The notes: generated by a model not told the origin, from the letters alone. Numbered from the stretch's first letter, positions 12,451 to 23,719 are shown. The stretch is 64,000 nt of DNA from Monilinia fructicola (GCA_008692225.1 VICG01000006.1:1183501-1247500); one strand, 5' to 3'. A program made the numbers and translations.

Positions 12451-12524
12451 GGCCGGATGGTGTAGTTGGTTATCACGTGTCCTTAACACGGACAAGGTCC
12501 TGGGATCGTGCCCCAGTCTGGTCA
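12451..12524 (+). tRNA. tRNA-Val (anticodon AAC), T loop atypical, possible pseudo-tRNA
   Basis: A cloverleaf can be drawn by hand. The 7-bp acceptor stem is GGCCGGA with TCTGGTC (two G-U pairs). There is a short D arm, a 5-bp anticodon stem TGTCC/GGACA around loop TTAACAC (anticodon AAC, valine), and a 5-bp T stem CTGGG/CCCAG. There is no intron. The T loop reads ATCGTGC instead of the near-universal TTCRANY, so T54 and A58, which normally pair across the loop, are A and T. The same bases weaken the internal B-box promoter. A run of five T follows at 12535-12539, suitable as a pol III terminator. Stems are intact, so it is either a recently inactivated copy or an unusual functional tRNA. Confidence 0.75.
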
Positions 12525-12534
12525 AACAATCATC

Positions 12535-12539
12535 TTTTT
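12535..12539 (+). terminator. T5 pol III terminator after tRNA-Val
   Basis: TTTTT lies 11 bases after the tRNA 3' end, the usual position and minimum length for RNA polymerase III termination in fungi. Confidence 0.5.
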
Positions 12540-13050
12540 GGCACCTTTGCCGCAATCTTTTTTTTTGGTAGATATATATATCAAGTATTTGAAGCTCCTC
12601 ATCTGTGAAAGTAATGCTCTTTTTTTCTTTCTCTTTTTTTTTGGTTTTTGGATGGTCTAATTTAAATATGGAAATAAGCGATATCAGTTAAAAGTTTAGA
12701 GCACCAGGAGGGGCTAAATAGACAACAAGGCGGGGTGATTATTCATTTGTTAATAATCACTTGTTTCATAATTGTCGTATCTACTGTATCATTTCATCAT
12801 TTCATCATTTCTACTTTACAGTACCGTAGTATTTATTATTATTATTCGTATCGTACGGCCAGTTTTTACCGATAAATTATCACAATCAATCAATCAAATG
12901 AGTCCCGAGGTCCGTGCATCTCCTACGTACCTAGTATGTTTATGTAAGCTTGGACTACTTTACTGGACTACTGGTGGACTCCAGGGCTATTTGTTGTTAC
13001 CTTTAAAGGTTCAACCATCTCAAAGTAAGTTACGAGTATATGTGAGTGAG

Positions 13051-13153
13051 CTGGAACTGAACTGAACTGAACTGGACTGGACTGAACTGAACTGAACTGG
13101 ACTGAACGGAACTGAACAGAACTGACCTGAACGGAACTGGACTGTACTGAACT
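13051..13153. repeat. (CTGAA/CTGGA)n pentanucleotide tract
   Basis: About 100 bp of ACTGA/ACTGG/ACGGA pentamers in imperfect tandem, with point variants scattered along it. Confidence 0.9.
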
Positions 13154-13436
13154 ATCCATGGATACTGTACTTCGTTCCCTTTAATTGAATCCCTCGTTCT
13201 CCCCTTTAATCTTTTGTTCTGCGGAAGCGCAATTCTTTAATACTTGTCTGTATATTCTTATTCAAGGATTCGACTGAAATTATTAGACTCTTCACTTGTA
13301 CCTACTAGGTATACTGATGATACCTACACTTGTACTTATACTCAACTCACCCTTCTTCTTTCTTATCTTGCGAGTATACTCCCAAGCTTTCTACTCGAGT
13401 ATTAATTATACCTTAGAGCTACCTAGTACACCTAAA

Positions 13437-13491
13437 ACCCACACCCACACCCACACCTACACCCACACCTTCACCTACACCCACACCTACA
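13437..13491. repeat. (CACACC)n tract with CTAC interruptions
   Basis: Imperfect hexamer repeat ACACCC/ACACCT about 85 bp before the glycosyltransferase start codon, probably in its promoter or leader. Confidence 0.85.
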
Positions 13492-13577
13492 TCTACTCTT
13501 CACATCTACAACTTGGCTCATTATCCATATGGCTCCTTTCCCTCTATAAAGGTGGGAACCTGGAAGCGCAAACAACA

Positions 13578-15879
13578 ATGCCTCTCCCACCAGGACTTTT
13601 CCACAGCGATGTGGAATTGGGGAAAAGAGATGATGATCATAAACCAGGTTCCAAATTACCACTTGCTTTTAGTTGGAAACATAGAAGGCCACATGTACAA
13701 CGACGATCAATCAAGAAGATCATAATAGGGCTACTGGTCGGAATTGGTCTTTATTACTTTTATAAGAATATGCCAACCGATTTACAAAATCCTCGACAAA
13801 GACCTCATTATACACAATCTGGAGGTGTTCCTGCGCGAGCTGGTTCGAAGGGAGTAGGTGGTTTAACAGCGTCATCTTCTTTACTCAATCCAAAGTATAC
13901 CTCGAAAACAAGCGATGAGGAATCGACTGAAGTCTCTGGTCATGATTTCAATGGCCCCATTAGATTCTATAAATTGGCTCAAACACTGCATGCAACGTCT
14001 AAGGTGAAAGGTTCTGATCCTGTCAATAACAATGTGGTATGTCCTTAATCCTGTCCCTAACATGATGTCTCCCTACTGATGATTTATTAGTTGTTCGCAG
14101 CTTCGAGTTTTAAAAAGTGCTTCGACTTTATTACCTATCGCATGCGAGATGGCACTGAGACAAAGGAAGGAATTATGTACATTTTGCATTTCTGGGAAGG
14201 GATGATATACCGATGGATATATTGAAGGCTGTTAATGGGGTCAATAAGGATTGTCAAATCTTCTTTCATGGTATGAATTATACCTCGAAGATTTGTTGAA
14301 TGATTCTAATATCATTAGATGCACGACCCGATTATTCCCTAAAAAGTTCGGATTTTCGAATGGAAGTTAGTTGTTCTGCTGGTCTCAATCATATCAATAC
14401 CTTTGTTCATCCACAAGCGGTGATCATTGATGGATCTAAGGATGAGGATGATTTCTTGATATCGGCTTTTAGGACTAGAGCCAATTCATTAGACAGAACA
14501 TTGATTGAACTTCCTGAAAATACGGAACAAAATCTAATGTGGATTGTTCAATTGGATAGTGCTTCACTAAGCGGTAAGTCGTCTGATGGAAGAAGAATCT
14601 ATCGACATTCAGCTGATCAAATATAGCTTGGACAAAAATCAATATCGATATAATTGTTCATGCCCAACCACAAAAATCTGGATCTTTAATTAGGTTACTC
14701 ACATCTCTCAAAAAAGCCGATTATTTTTCCAGCAATATTCCAAGATTAACGATAGAGTTACCTCACGATGTAGATGAGCCTACCAAGAGATTTCTTGCAG
14801 AATTCAAGTGGCCACCAAATCGTCGTCAAGATAAAAGTAGTCTCTTAACACTTCATCATCGAATTCCGCAACATGGACTGACACCCGAGGAAAATTCGAT
14901 TAAATTCATGGAATCATTCTGGCCTACGGATCCTATGTTCTCTCATATTCTTGTTCTCTCGCCTCAAGTTGAACTTTCGCCACTCTATTTCCATTACCTC
15001 AAATTCTCTCTATTGGAGTACAAGTACTCTTATGATAAAGCTGGTCGAACAAACCTTCTTGGGATAAGTCTTGACTTACCAACTACTTATCTCAATGATA
15101 CTACGAAATTCACTCCACCAAAACCAGCAAGTGCAAGCCCTAGTCCATTTCTATGGCAAGCTCCAAATAGCAATGCTGCTCTTTATTTTGGAGATAAATG
15201 GGTTGAACTTCATGACTTTGTAGCTAGAATGATGTTTGCCCAACATACCTTGCCTCCATCAGCTACCTTGGGAAGTAGTTACGTCAGCAAAACCTACCCA
15301 GCATGGCTAGAATATATTCTTAAATTAGCAAGAGCGCGAGGCTATTTGACTCTTTATCCTCACTTTGAAAGTTGGGATTCAATATCTACAATTCACACAG
15401 ACCTATACACACCACCTGAAGAATATATGGACCAATCAGATGAGTCGATAGATTTCACGGCAAATCCAGCTGAACATTTGTCATTAAAACACAAAGAAGA
15501 GCCGTTGGTAAAATCTTCTTTACAAACCCTTCTAGCGGATTTACCTGTCGAAGTTGCTGAAATGCAAATGATTGGTTGGGATGGCGAGGAAGGGATCAAT
15601 AACGCAGAGCTACAATTAAAAGCACGAGAATACAGTCGAGTTTTCCGAAATGAGATTGGAGGATGTGTCGTTGGAGTTGCGGAGAAAGAAAGAGTTCTTA
15701 TGCTGGCAGGAGATCTATTTTGTTCTGGGAATGAACCTTTAGAGCTTTTGGAGCCTCCTGTACCGTCACCACCAAAGGCAACTTCCGTCTTGGAGTCAAA
15801 GGAGACTAGCAAGAAGGACAAAAAAGTGGATGCTGTGGTTAATACTGTGGGGAAGCCTGTAGAAAAGTCTTCTACTTGA
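13578..15879 (+). CDS. type II membrane glycosyltransferase-like protein, frame-broken in exon 2
   Basis: A basic N-terminus is followed by one hydrophobic segment (about residues 47-62) and a large lumenal domain, the layout of Golgi glycosyltransferases. It resembles fungal proteins labelled glycosyltransferase family 2; I cannot assign donor or acceptor. Exons are 13578-14036, 14091-14270, 14319-14573 and 14627-15879, with splice phases that fit. Reading exon 2 in one frame is impossible. A first break lies in the A5 run at 14112-14116, where four A restore FAASSFK-SAST. A second lies at 14162-14171, where the tetramer AAGG appears twice; removing one copy restores the run into NYVHFAFLGRDD. 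Restored length is about 713 residues. The C-terminal tail is Lys/Ser/Pro-rich. Either a genuine recent pseudogene or one sequencing indel plus one real slip. Confidence 0.72.
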
Positions 15880-16693
15880 TGTAATTTATGGCAGGTTTAT
15901 CATGTTTCGCTTGGTGGGAATATCCTGATATGTACAAAACACATTTCCATTATTTCAAGGGAAAACAATACATTGAAAAGTCTTTTACTCTTCTACGGTG
16001 ATCGATATTCATGAAGGGTTTTTATTTATTTGTATATTATATTACTATTGGGCTTTGTGAGTATGGTAACCTACTCGAAACGCCAAATACAAAGAATATT
16101 TCCTACAATTCTCGAAGCTACCCAGCCCCGCAGTCGCCCAGGCACCAATATCGATTTACTCCTTCACCCCTTTGATTTATGGTTCGAGTCTTCTGGAAGT
16201 CCTGAAAGAATAATCCCATTAATAATAATGAGTGCTTCCTATGACAAAGGAATGATGTTACATCTCGAACTTCATTGGTATTGACCTCGTGGTAGCCTCC
16301 AACTCTTTGTCGTGAAACCTTCTAGAAACATAGAGACATCTAAATTTAAACTCAAGACAACGCCGTTGACCGTGAGTTTTTGTGAAAGCCCCTTGGTCTT
16401 ACCTTTCCCCCCCTTTCCTTCCCTCCGAGTAAGTATGACGTTAGCATGAGATTTTCCCTTTCCTTTTGGCAAGTCCACCTCGCTACGATCTTGAGTGGGA
16501 TCACTAGTCTTTCCTTTATTGCGATTTGTATATCCTTGTCCGCGTCTCCGGGAGGGGGAAAGCAAACTCGGGATCGCATCGCTCATCGTCGTCCCTTTAC
16601 GCATTCACTTTCTCTGCTCGTGCCCTCGTATCGCTGAGACCCACTCAAGTCTCCTTTCAGAGCAGGAACTTCACCGACATCTCATTATCGAAA
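15880..16693. other. intergenic between glycosyltransferase and coiled-coil gene
   Basis: No convincing exon. The last 200 bases are C/T-rich, as expected of a fungal promoter and leader ahead of the ATG at 16694. Confidence 0.5.
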
Positions 16694-17989
16694 ATGGAAA
16701 CCCCGCAACACCCATCGCCATGTCGCGGTCCATCTTGCGGCCGATCCCTGAGCATAAGAACGAACCCTGCACCTCCCTCTCTCCCACCTAGTCGCTCCCA
16801 CCCCGCTCGTCATGCCCATCCCCAGCCTCAGGATTACTTCACCTTTCATCCGGTGCCCGGGCCCCCTCCACAACAATACCACTATCAAATGCATCCCCTC
16901 CCGCTCTCTCTCTCCCTCTCCCTCTCCCTCTCCCTCTCCCGTCCCAACCCCCACCCTTCAGCCCCGAACACCACTACCTCCTCCTCTCCCTCCATCGCGA
17001 AAACACCAAGGCCCTCTCCCTCACGCAGCAGATCTCAGCGCTAGAAACCGCCCTCTCTTCTCTCGACTCCACATCCCCATCCGCATCCACATCCCCATCC
17101 GCATCGACATCCGCATCCACATCCGCATCCGCCTCTGCACCCGCACCCGCACCCGCACCCACGCCCAACCGTCGCAAGCTCAGAAAACAACTCTCGTGGC
17201 TCAAGTGCCGGGTGCGAGAGTGCGCGAGACAGGAAACGAGCCTGGTCGCGCGCTTGAGGGAGGTGGTGGCGGTGGCGGCGGCGTTGGAGGAGGAGGAGAG
17301 GAGGAGATGCGCGTGGTTGGTTGGGGAGCGGCTGAGGGGTATGGATGAGGCGGTGGTGGGGTGGCGGAGGGGGCAGGGGGGGTGCGGGGGGTTTTGTGGG
17401 GATGGAAGGGTTGTGGGTGGGGTTGGATGCGCGGGCGGGGGAATTTCGGCCGCGGGGGGAGGGGAAAGGGGAAAGGGAAGAGGAAACGGTGAGGGCGCGT
17501 TCGAATGATTTTTGGAATACCGAGGCGCCGGTTTTTGCGCCCGTGGATTTTTGCGCGAGGGGTGAGGCGCGGGTGGGGGAGGGAGAGAGAGGGGGAGAAA
17601 GATTGAGTGGGGCGTGGGATGAATGCGAGATGTCGCCGTTGGCGGAACCGCGGGTGGAAATCTTGGGCGCATGGGCGGTTTCTGGGGGGAAGGGTGAGGA
17701 TGGGGCTGGTGCTGGGGATGCGGATGGGCATACAGACCCAGAGACAGAAACAAGAGAGAGCCTAGGCTTGGGAGATACTTCCGCACAGCCCGCAACGGAA
17801 GCGCCTGTCACGGCGCCGACTCCGCAGCAAAGTTCACGGATGGCACGGATGTCGATGGGGGGTGCGAGGAGCTGTAGCCATGTTCGCTTGCAGTTTTTGG
17901 ATACGAAGTGGGAGGGGGGTGGGCTGGTGATGGGGCGGAGGCTGGGGCGGGGCCGGGGGGCTGGAGGGTCGCCGGCGCCGTTTCTCTGA
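16694..17989 (+). CDS. GC-rich hypothetical coiled-coil protein, frame broken in repeats
   Basis: Function unknown. Three plus-strand segments in different frames read like one protein. The first, from ATG 16694, is a Pro/His/Gln-rich N-terminus up to the (CTCTCC)n repeat near 16905-16940. The second, 16957 to about 17370, has SPEHHYLLLSLHREN, a heptad stretch ISALETALSSL, an Ala/Pro/Ser linker from a hexamer repeat, then a basic Leu-rich helix with RKLRKQLSWLKCRVRE and a long Glu/Arg helix. The third, about 17370-17989, is acidic and Gly-rich with LQFLDTKWEG near its end. Frame changes fall in the CTCTCC repeat and in the G-runs near 17360-17390, both slippage-prone. Tryptophans and heptads favour this strand over the Pro/Ser-rich antisense frames. 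The 3' end is uncertain; the coding could continue in another frame to about 18144. Confidence 0.45.
16903..16940. repeat. (CTCTCC)n microsatellite inside coding sequence
   Basis: Tandem CTC/TCC hexamers at the point where the coiled-coil gene changes reading frame. A change in repeat number would shift the frame. Confidence 0.8.
17071..17162. repeat. (CATCCG/CACCCG)n hexamer tract
   Basis: Imperfect hexamers encoding a Ser-Ala/Pro linker (TSPSAS, then APAPAP) in the coiled-coil gene. Hexamer units keep the frame. Confidence 0.8.
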
Positions 17990-19613
17990 AAGCTTCGGTT
18001 TGGGCGTGGGTGGGGAGGAAGTGCACGAGTTTGCCGGCGCGGGGCAGGTGCGGGGAGGGGCAGGGGATGGATGTGGATGTGGATGTAGGAGGGGGAGGAT
18101 TCGTGGGGCTTAGGGAGAGCAGGGAGGTTGACGAGGTGTGGTGATTTAGTTTGCGCTTGGGCATCGTCGCTGCTCGACCCCGATGTGGTGCGAGGCGCGC
18201 CGAAAAGTTTTGTTTCCTGCGTTCATCCACGCGCACAAGATCGAGAGTCGCAACCTGTGATATAATTAATACCTCGAGGACGTATACCGTGCTCGATATC
18301 TGGTGTTGAGCGACTGCTCCGTGCGTCTTTGATCCGTGGCGTGCATGGTGCACAATGTACGTAGAACTTTGTATATATCCGAAGCAATCATGCATAGAAT
18401 GCGTCGATCACATAAGTCGCTTCTTCCTTCCATCCATCCTTGCGCGAGATGTAACGTTTGAGTCCCGAGTTGAGGTCTTGCTTCTGGGATCTTGTTTGTG
18501 CATTCATTCTTGCGCCTTGTGCCTTGCGTCTTACCTTGTGCCTCGGATGTGCAAGGTTACACGTAATTAATGATACACACATACATCTCACTCCATCGAT
18601 CTCCAAATCCGCCAACCTGCCAACTCAGCAACTCACAATATTCCTTCCAGATTGATGAAATGCAAAAGACGTCGGTAGTCAGATATTGGAATTCGGAGGA
18701 TGAATTCCGAGGGATTGTTTGATTTTTAGATGTGAAGATGAAGGAGATAATGAAAAGGGGTATGAGGGTTGGCGGTGAGAGGTCTGTGGTTGGATATGGA
18801 GTGAGATGTTGGGCATAAAGTGGTGGAGGAGAATTTACAGTAGGGAGGTCGTGTGAGGTTGAAGTGTGAGGTATTACGGTATTGGTGGATCATCACTGTT
18901 GGATATTGGAGATTGCCATGGGGGATATACTCTTGGTTCTAACAGATTATTCCGTACGTCGATAATATATGATGTATCGGAAGTTGGTTTATTGGTTGAG
19001 ACGTTGGTACAGAAATATTGTATTGACATCTGAGGTTTGATATTGAAATCTATAAATAAAGGAATGCCCACCTAAATTCTCAGAATTGATATCGTAACTC
19101 CCTTCCAACCTTGAGGCGCCTTGAACATCAACACTTTCCTTTATGATTATTGGAATCTCTTATTATATCCTTTGGTCAAGTCTTGTTTGACATCTTTTGT
19201 AATGAATGAGACTCACTATGGAAAAACCACTTCATCTTTCATTACCATAGACCACCACGAACTTTGGGAGAGAAAAAAAAAAGGTTCCAACCACACACTA
19301 CCACACGAAGCCTCGAATAACTCGTGAGTTTTTTCTTGAAGAAGTCAGACACCAGAGCTTCTGTTACAAAAGCTCATATACAGTTCTTTTTTTGCTTGAT
19401 CCCAACTCGCTTGAGTATTTTCATTCATCCACAACTCAAATGACCAAATCCTCTAAACTTTTTCATCTTGAGTGTTCCAATCCACTAAATGTTCACATCC
19501 ATCTACCAATCTGGCCCTCCAGACCAACAATATCTATTGAAACTCTCCAAACTCTCCATCATCAAACCCTAACTCTTCAGCTGAGGGTTCCGAAAACGAA
19601 GGAGCTTCAAATA
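17990..19613. other. intergenic, GC-rich left part
   Basis: A minus-strand frame starting near 18163 (MPKRKLNHH) is Ser/Pro-rich and could be a real small gene or an antisense shadow; evidence is too weak to call. The remainder to 19613 shows no coding features. Confidence 0.35.
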
Positions 19614-20339
19614 TTATTTTGACTTAATCTCTTCTTTGGCCTTAACTTCTTGTGCACTTGGTGGTGGTGGTAAAAATGCTCCTCCAACTGGTGGAGGGGG
19701 TAAAGAAAATCCAGTCAATCCTTTATCAGAATCATGGCTTTTCTTGGGTGATCTCCTACCAGCACCTCTCCCTCCAATATTAACGGTAATAGTCTCACCC
19801 TCCTTCAAACTAAAGTCTCTCTTGAACTCGGACTTTTCTTCCTTCTTTCCCGCAGATATAGGTTTCCCACCTCCTTGTTCTTCAATCCCCAAGGTTTTCC
19901 TCACTTCTTGTAATGCAACACTAAAATCAAAGGCTTCTGATCTTTCCTCAAATCCAATTCCTAAAACTGCCTTTCTTCCCCCTTCCCCTTGAACTCTTAT
20001 GGCGAAGAACCTTGAACTATCCAATACTTGCTCTACCACTCCAGTTACTGTATATGGAGCCGCAGCAAATAATTGACCATTACTTGGATCCTCAAGTAAT
20101 ATATCTGCCTTGACCTTCTCTTCGCCATTTTTATCTGGAAAGGCAGTTTCTAGAATTCGAATCCGAGCAGTAAAGATTTGTCGTTTATTATTATCTGCGG
20201 TCCATGTAGCTGCAACGTATCCTTTATTTGAGGTAAGAGGTGGAATGTTATAGACATGCACAGATGGTGCGATGAAGAGGATTCGTTGAAGAGCATCGGA
20301 GGGTAGAGGTCTACCTGTTGAGGGGTCGATAGTTTCCAT
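19614..20339 (-). CDS. NECAP-like adaptin-ear-binding coat-associated protein
   Basis: Accessory factor of clathrin-mediated endocytosis that binds AP-2 and coat proteins. It is a single exon of 241 residues, close to animal NECAP size. Residues about 18-160 form the PHear (DUF1681) domain: it opens with LFIAPSVHVYNIPP, continues with ATWTADNNKRQIFTARIRI, then ILLEDPSNGQLFAAAPY, and ends with the family hallmark GIGFEERSEAFDFSVALQEV. The tail is basic then Pro-rich (LPPPPVGGAFLPPPP), a likely SH3 or coat-binding segment. I see no WxxF motif at the C-terminus, which vertebrate NECAPs carry. It is divergently placed to the eIF2B alpha gene about 0.96 kb away. Confidence 0.93.
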   Translation of the reverse strand: METIDPSTGRPLPSDALQRILFIAPSVHVYNIPPLTSNKGYVAATWTADNNKRQIFTARIRILETAFPDKNGEEKVKADILLEDPSNGQLFAAAPYTVTGVVEQVLDSSRFFAIRVQGEGGRKAVLGIGFEERSEAFDFSVALQEVRKTLGIEEQGGGKPISAGKKEEKSEFKRDFSLKEGETITVNIGGRGAGRRSPKKSHDSDKGLTGFSLPPPPVGGAFLPPPPSAQEVKAKEEIKSK

Positions 20340-21300
20340 GATTTTGAAAGATAATTGGTTTTGGTTTGGTTTGATTTTGGAAGTAATAGAGGTATTATAT
20401 TTATCCTAATCAGAAGGATTGAGATTCAATAACTCATCACCTGGGCAACTTATTATTGAATTCTTTTCCTTCGAATTTTATGCTTATGATGTTGTTTGAA
20501 TTAAAGTCACGAAAGTCGTCCATGGATACTCGAGTATTAAGCTTCCAAGTACTTGTGCAAGATGTTGTGAGGTGTTCTGCCTTCCCCACAAACTATCAAT
20601 TGATCGTAAGGCTACACGTGATATCAGATAAGGCTATCTTGGGAGAGATATGATTGGCTGGCAGCAGCACGGACCCTTGCCCAAAGTTACTAGGTACGTC
20701 CACGGGTATCTCTATTGATGAGTTGAGTCATCAAATTGATTGGAAGACCAATTCATGACTCTATTGATCTTTTCTTAAACTTTGAAATGCTCTCTGATGT
20801 TTACCTACCACCACCTAGGGAGTACATTGCAAGATTCTAACCAGTTCTTATAATCCAGATCCATATATCTACCTCACTGCCATACTACCTTACTGCCATA
20901 CTACCTTACTGCCATACTTCCTTACTGCCATACTACCTTACTGCCATACTACCTCACTACCTCACTACCTCGCTACCTCAACTCGCTACCTTACTACCTC
21001 AACCCACGAGTCACGACCTCAATACCTCACGACACACGTCTAACTACATATAAAAATGGATCTGACTATTGAACCTGGTAAATCTACGTCCAAATCCGTA
21101 AAATGTCAATGCGATTCCAGTTACTACTTATTATTCCTTTACTAGTAGCTCTCAAGCCCATAGGCCATCAAAAATATATTTGTGGTGCGTCACACACAGC
21201 CTTGCTAATAAAATTTCCCCCTCTTTAATAGAAACACCTCTCTACGAAGGTACAACAACTCCTCCAACACTTTTCAGGATATCCTCCTGCTTTGAAGAAA
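20340..21300. other. intergenic between NECAP and eIF2B alpha (divergent)
   Basis: About 0.96 kb between two start codons, holding a minisatellite at 20875-21000. No exon recognised; presumably promoters for both genes. Confidence 0.5.
20875..21000. repeat. 16-bp minisatellite (ACTGCCATACTACCTT)n degrading to CTACCTCA
   Basis: Five near-identical 16-bp units followed by shorter CTACCTCA-type units, about 300 bp before the eIF2B alpha start codon. Uninterrupted tandem units without spacers, so not a CRISPR array. Confidence 0.9.
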
Positions 21301-22466
21301 ATGGCATCGACTGGAAATATTCCCCAAAAGAAAGATTCAAAAGCATTCGAGTATATCTCTCCTTCATTCACATCTCCAAAGAACCCCTCGCTGACTCATA
21401 AAACCTCTCTCTCTATCAGTATAGTAGAAACATATCATAAACATCTCAAAGATGATCCAGATGTTACCATGCCAGTCGCTGCAATCGAAGCACTCATCGA
21501 GCTTCTTGCCTCCTCTCGCGCAGTCACCGTTTACGAAACCCTCGATTTGGTTAAAACTCAATCCGATTATTTGAAATCTCAAATCCCCAATTCAATATCA
21601 TTATCTGCCGGAACCGATTTGTTTCAGAGATATATGATACAATCTTTAAAACCTTCAAGTACCGGTAATTTCGAAACGGTACGACAACATCTCTTAAGTA
21701 ATGGAAGGTTGTTTGTTAGTAGGGCAAAGGCTGCTAGACATAATATTGCTATGTTAGGAAGAGATTTCGTTAGAGATGGAAGTGTAGTTCTAACTCATGG
21801 AGGAAGTAGAGTTGTTGGAGCACTTCTGGACAAAGCCGCAGAAGCAAGAGCTAGCGGTGGAAATGTTAGATTCAAGGTCATTTATGTCATGAATGATGCT
21901 AGAAGTACAGAGAGTAAAGCTGTGGTTTACATCATTAAGAGCTAAGGGTGTACCAGTCGCTACTATATCGGAAGGTGCCATTGGATATGCTATGGGAAAG
22001 GTCGATTTGGTTATTGTGGGAGCAGAAGGTGTGGTAGAAAATGGAGGAGTCATTTCAAGGTTGGGAACATATCAAATCGCATCATTGGCGAAAGCTGCAG
22101 GAAAACCCTTTTACGTCGCAGCGGAAAGTCATAAATTTGTGAGGTTATATCCTTTGGGACAATATGATCTTGGTATTGACCAAGAGGTTATTGATTTCCG
22201 TACTGAGGATGATGAAGAGGAAAAATTTGGGGATAAGACACCAAAAATTGAGGAGAGAGAGGAATATTTCGAGGCAAACAAGATTGAGAAATCTAGATCA
22301 GATGCTGTTGATGCGGTAGATTTTACGGTGAGTAAATCTGATGGATTCTTTGATATTATATTAATTATTTTTGTAGCCTCCAGCACTGATATCAGCACTC
22401 ATCACCGAATCAGGAGTTTGGACTCCAAGTGCTGTTAGTGAAGAACTTATTAGTGTATGGTATTGA
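21301..22466 (+). CDS. GCN3: translation initiation factor eIF-2B subunit alpha, one frame break
   Basis: Regulatory subunit of the eIF2B guanine-nucleotide exchange factor, which senses phosphorylated eIF2 in the general amino-acid control response. Exons 21301-21350, 21420-22327 and 22377-22466 give about 348 residues, the normal size. The first intron joins as [13 protein letters not shown], which fixes the ATG at 21301. Family blocks include [50 protein letters not shown], then [19 protein letters not shown] and [10 protein letters not shown], ending [15 protein letters not shown]. After SKAVV the frame breaks: TTT at 21926-21928 has one T too many, and with TT the frame runs cleanly into [12 protein letters not shown]. 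As written, translation would stop within 20 bases. For such a conserved gene a base-calling error is the likely cause. Confidence 0.9.
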
Positions 22467-23719
22467 GTTGAAATTTTATATGATTGTGGGGAATATCAGG
22501 ACTCCTCAATTCACAAGATTAATCTCGAGCAATTGATCATTCCATGGCGTCAGGAGTACAAAATTAGTTTACTGAAATAAAATAGCCGACGGATGATCAC
22601 TGGAGATGATACCCATGGACATCCTTGAAATGTTGTTAGAACAACCGAGAGCCTGAATGAGATTTTGTATGAAGTTGAAAAAATGTATGCAGAAGCCACG
22701 GCTGGATTCTGCCCAGAACATTACGATAGGCAGATTGACCTTGCAGAATGAGTATAAGCACATGTATTCAACCGCAACCAAAATAAATAAACAACATATC
22801 CCCCACTGCACCTCTTCAACACAATCGGTCCAAACCGCGTCCTGCCCGAGAAAGTCCCCAGGCTGGAAGCAGCAAGATGCACGCACACACATATGGACCC
22901 TGAAAACATCCCAAATATAACCTTCCAATCCGCCCCACGCACCTACGCTACCTCCCTGCTCGCCTATCAAACATCCCATCGACCCCTGACATAACGAGTC
23001 TCCAGCGCCCCATGGCCATACCATACATCGACCCGTAAGCATGGCGGCGCGAACACAGGGGCACAGCCGTACAGCCAACGGCACAGCCTCCATGTTGCAT
23101 GTTGCACGTTGACGTGTTGGGGTGTTCGTTCATGCCATCACGTCAAATCTTGCACCATCTTGTGAATCGGCGCGAACGAAGGTAGAGTAAGGGCGGGTAA
23201 TTAGTGCAGGATGGATGGATGGTGCTTTGGGTGTTTGAAACTTCTTGCGTGATGTCTGCGTGCGCGCGTGGTATTTGGCTGTTGGCTGTGGTGTGTGCAG
23301 GGCGGTTGTGTGCTACTTGTTACTTGTCAATTGTCAATTGTCAATTTGTTGGGGGGAAAGATAATCGATGAGAGAGGGAGGGAGGGAGGAGGGGTTGTGC
23401 GAGCAATGCCACGAAGGGGTGTGTTGGGTTGGAGGGTGCGTGGCGCAAGTTTGGAGGGCGCCTTCCATGTGTTTGGATGGAGGATGTATGTGTATAAGGA
23501 TGGTAGCTCATTATCTTTAGGAAGCGTTTCTTTTTCAATTTTTTTTTTCAAGGTTGTTGATTATTGGATGGGCAATACTTGAGATTATCTATCTAGATAT
23601 ATTATGATATTGTCGAACTTTGAGTTCATTACGATCGGTTTTACCCTCGGAGGATAATTCAATCCGAAGCTATATCTTCATCTCCTCAACACCACAACAT
23701 CCCATCGGCTTCACTAAAA
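22467..23719. other. intergenic
   Basis: About 1.25 kb. Longer open frames on the minus strand (22.57-23.09 kb) are Cys/Trp-rich without motif and look like chance. The last 100 bases are a plausible leader for the next gene. Confidence 0.45.

Larger units (their letters stand above)
12540..13577. other. intergenic, upstream of the glycosyltransferase gene
   Basis: Contains T-rich runs, two tandem-repeat tracts (listed separately) and a pyrimidine-rich leader ahead of the ATG at 13578. No exon was recognised. Confidence 0.5.

Noticed and set aside
16974..17811. Long minus-strand Pro/Ser/His-rich frames
   Set aside because: Antisense of Gly/Arg/Glu-rich coding; low-complexity composition, whereas the plus strand shows heptads and tryptophans.
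20875..21000. Possible CRISPR-like repeat array
   Set aside because: Units are contiguous 16-mers without unique spacers, in a eukaryotic genome; it is a minisatellite.
22569..23093. Minus-strand 174-codon frame
   Set aside because: Cys/Trp/Gly-rich chance translation without domain, splice context or start context.
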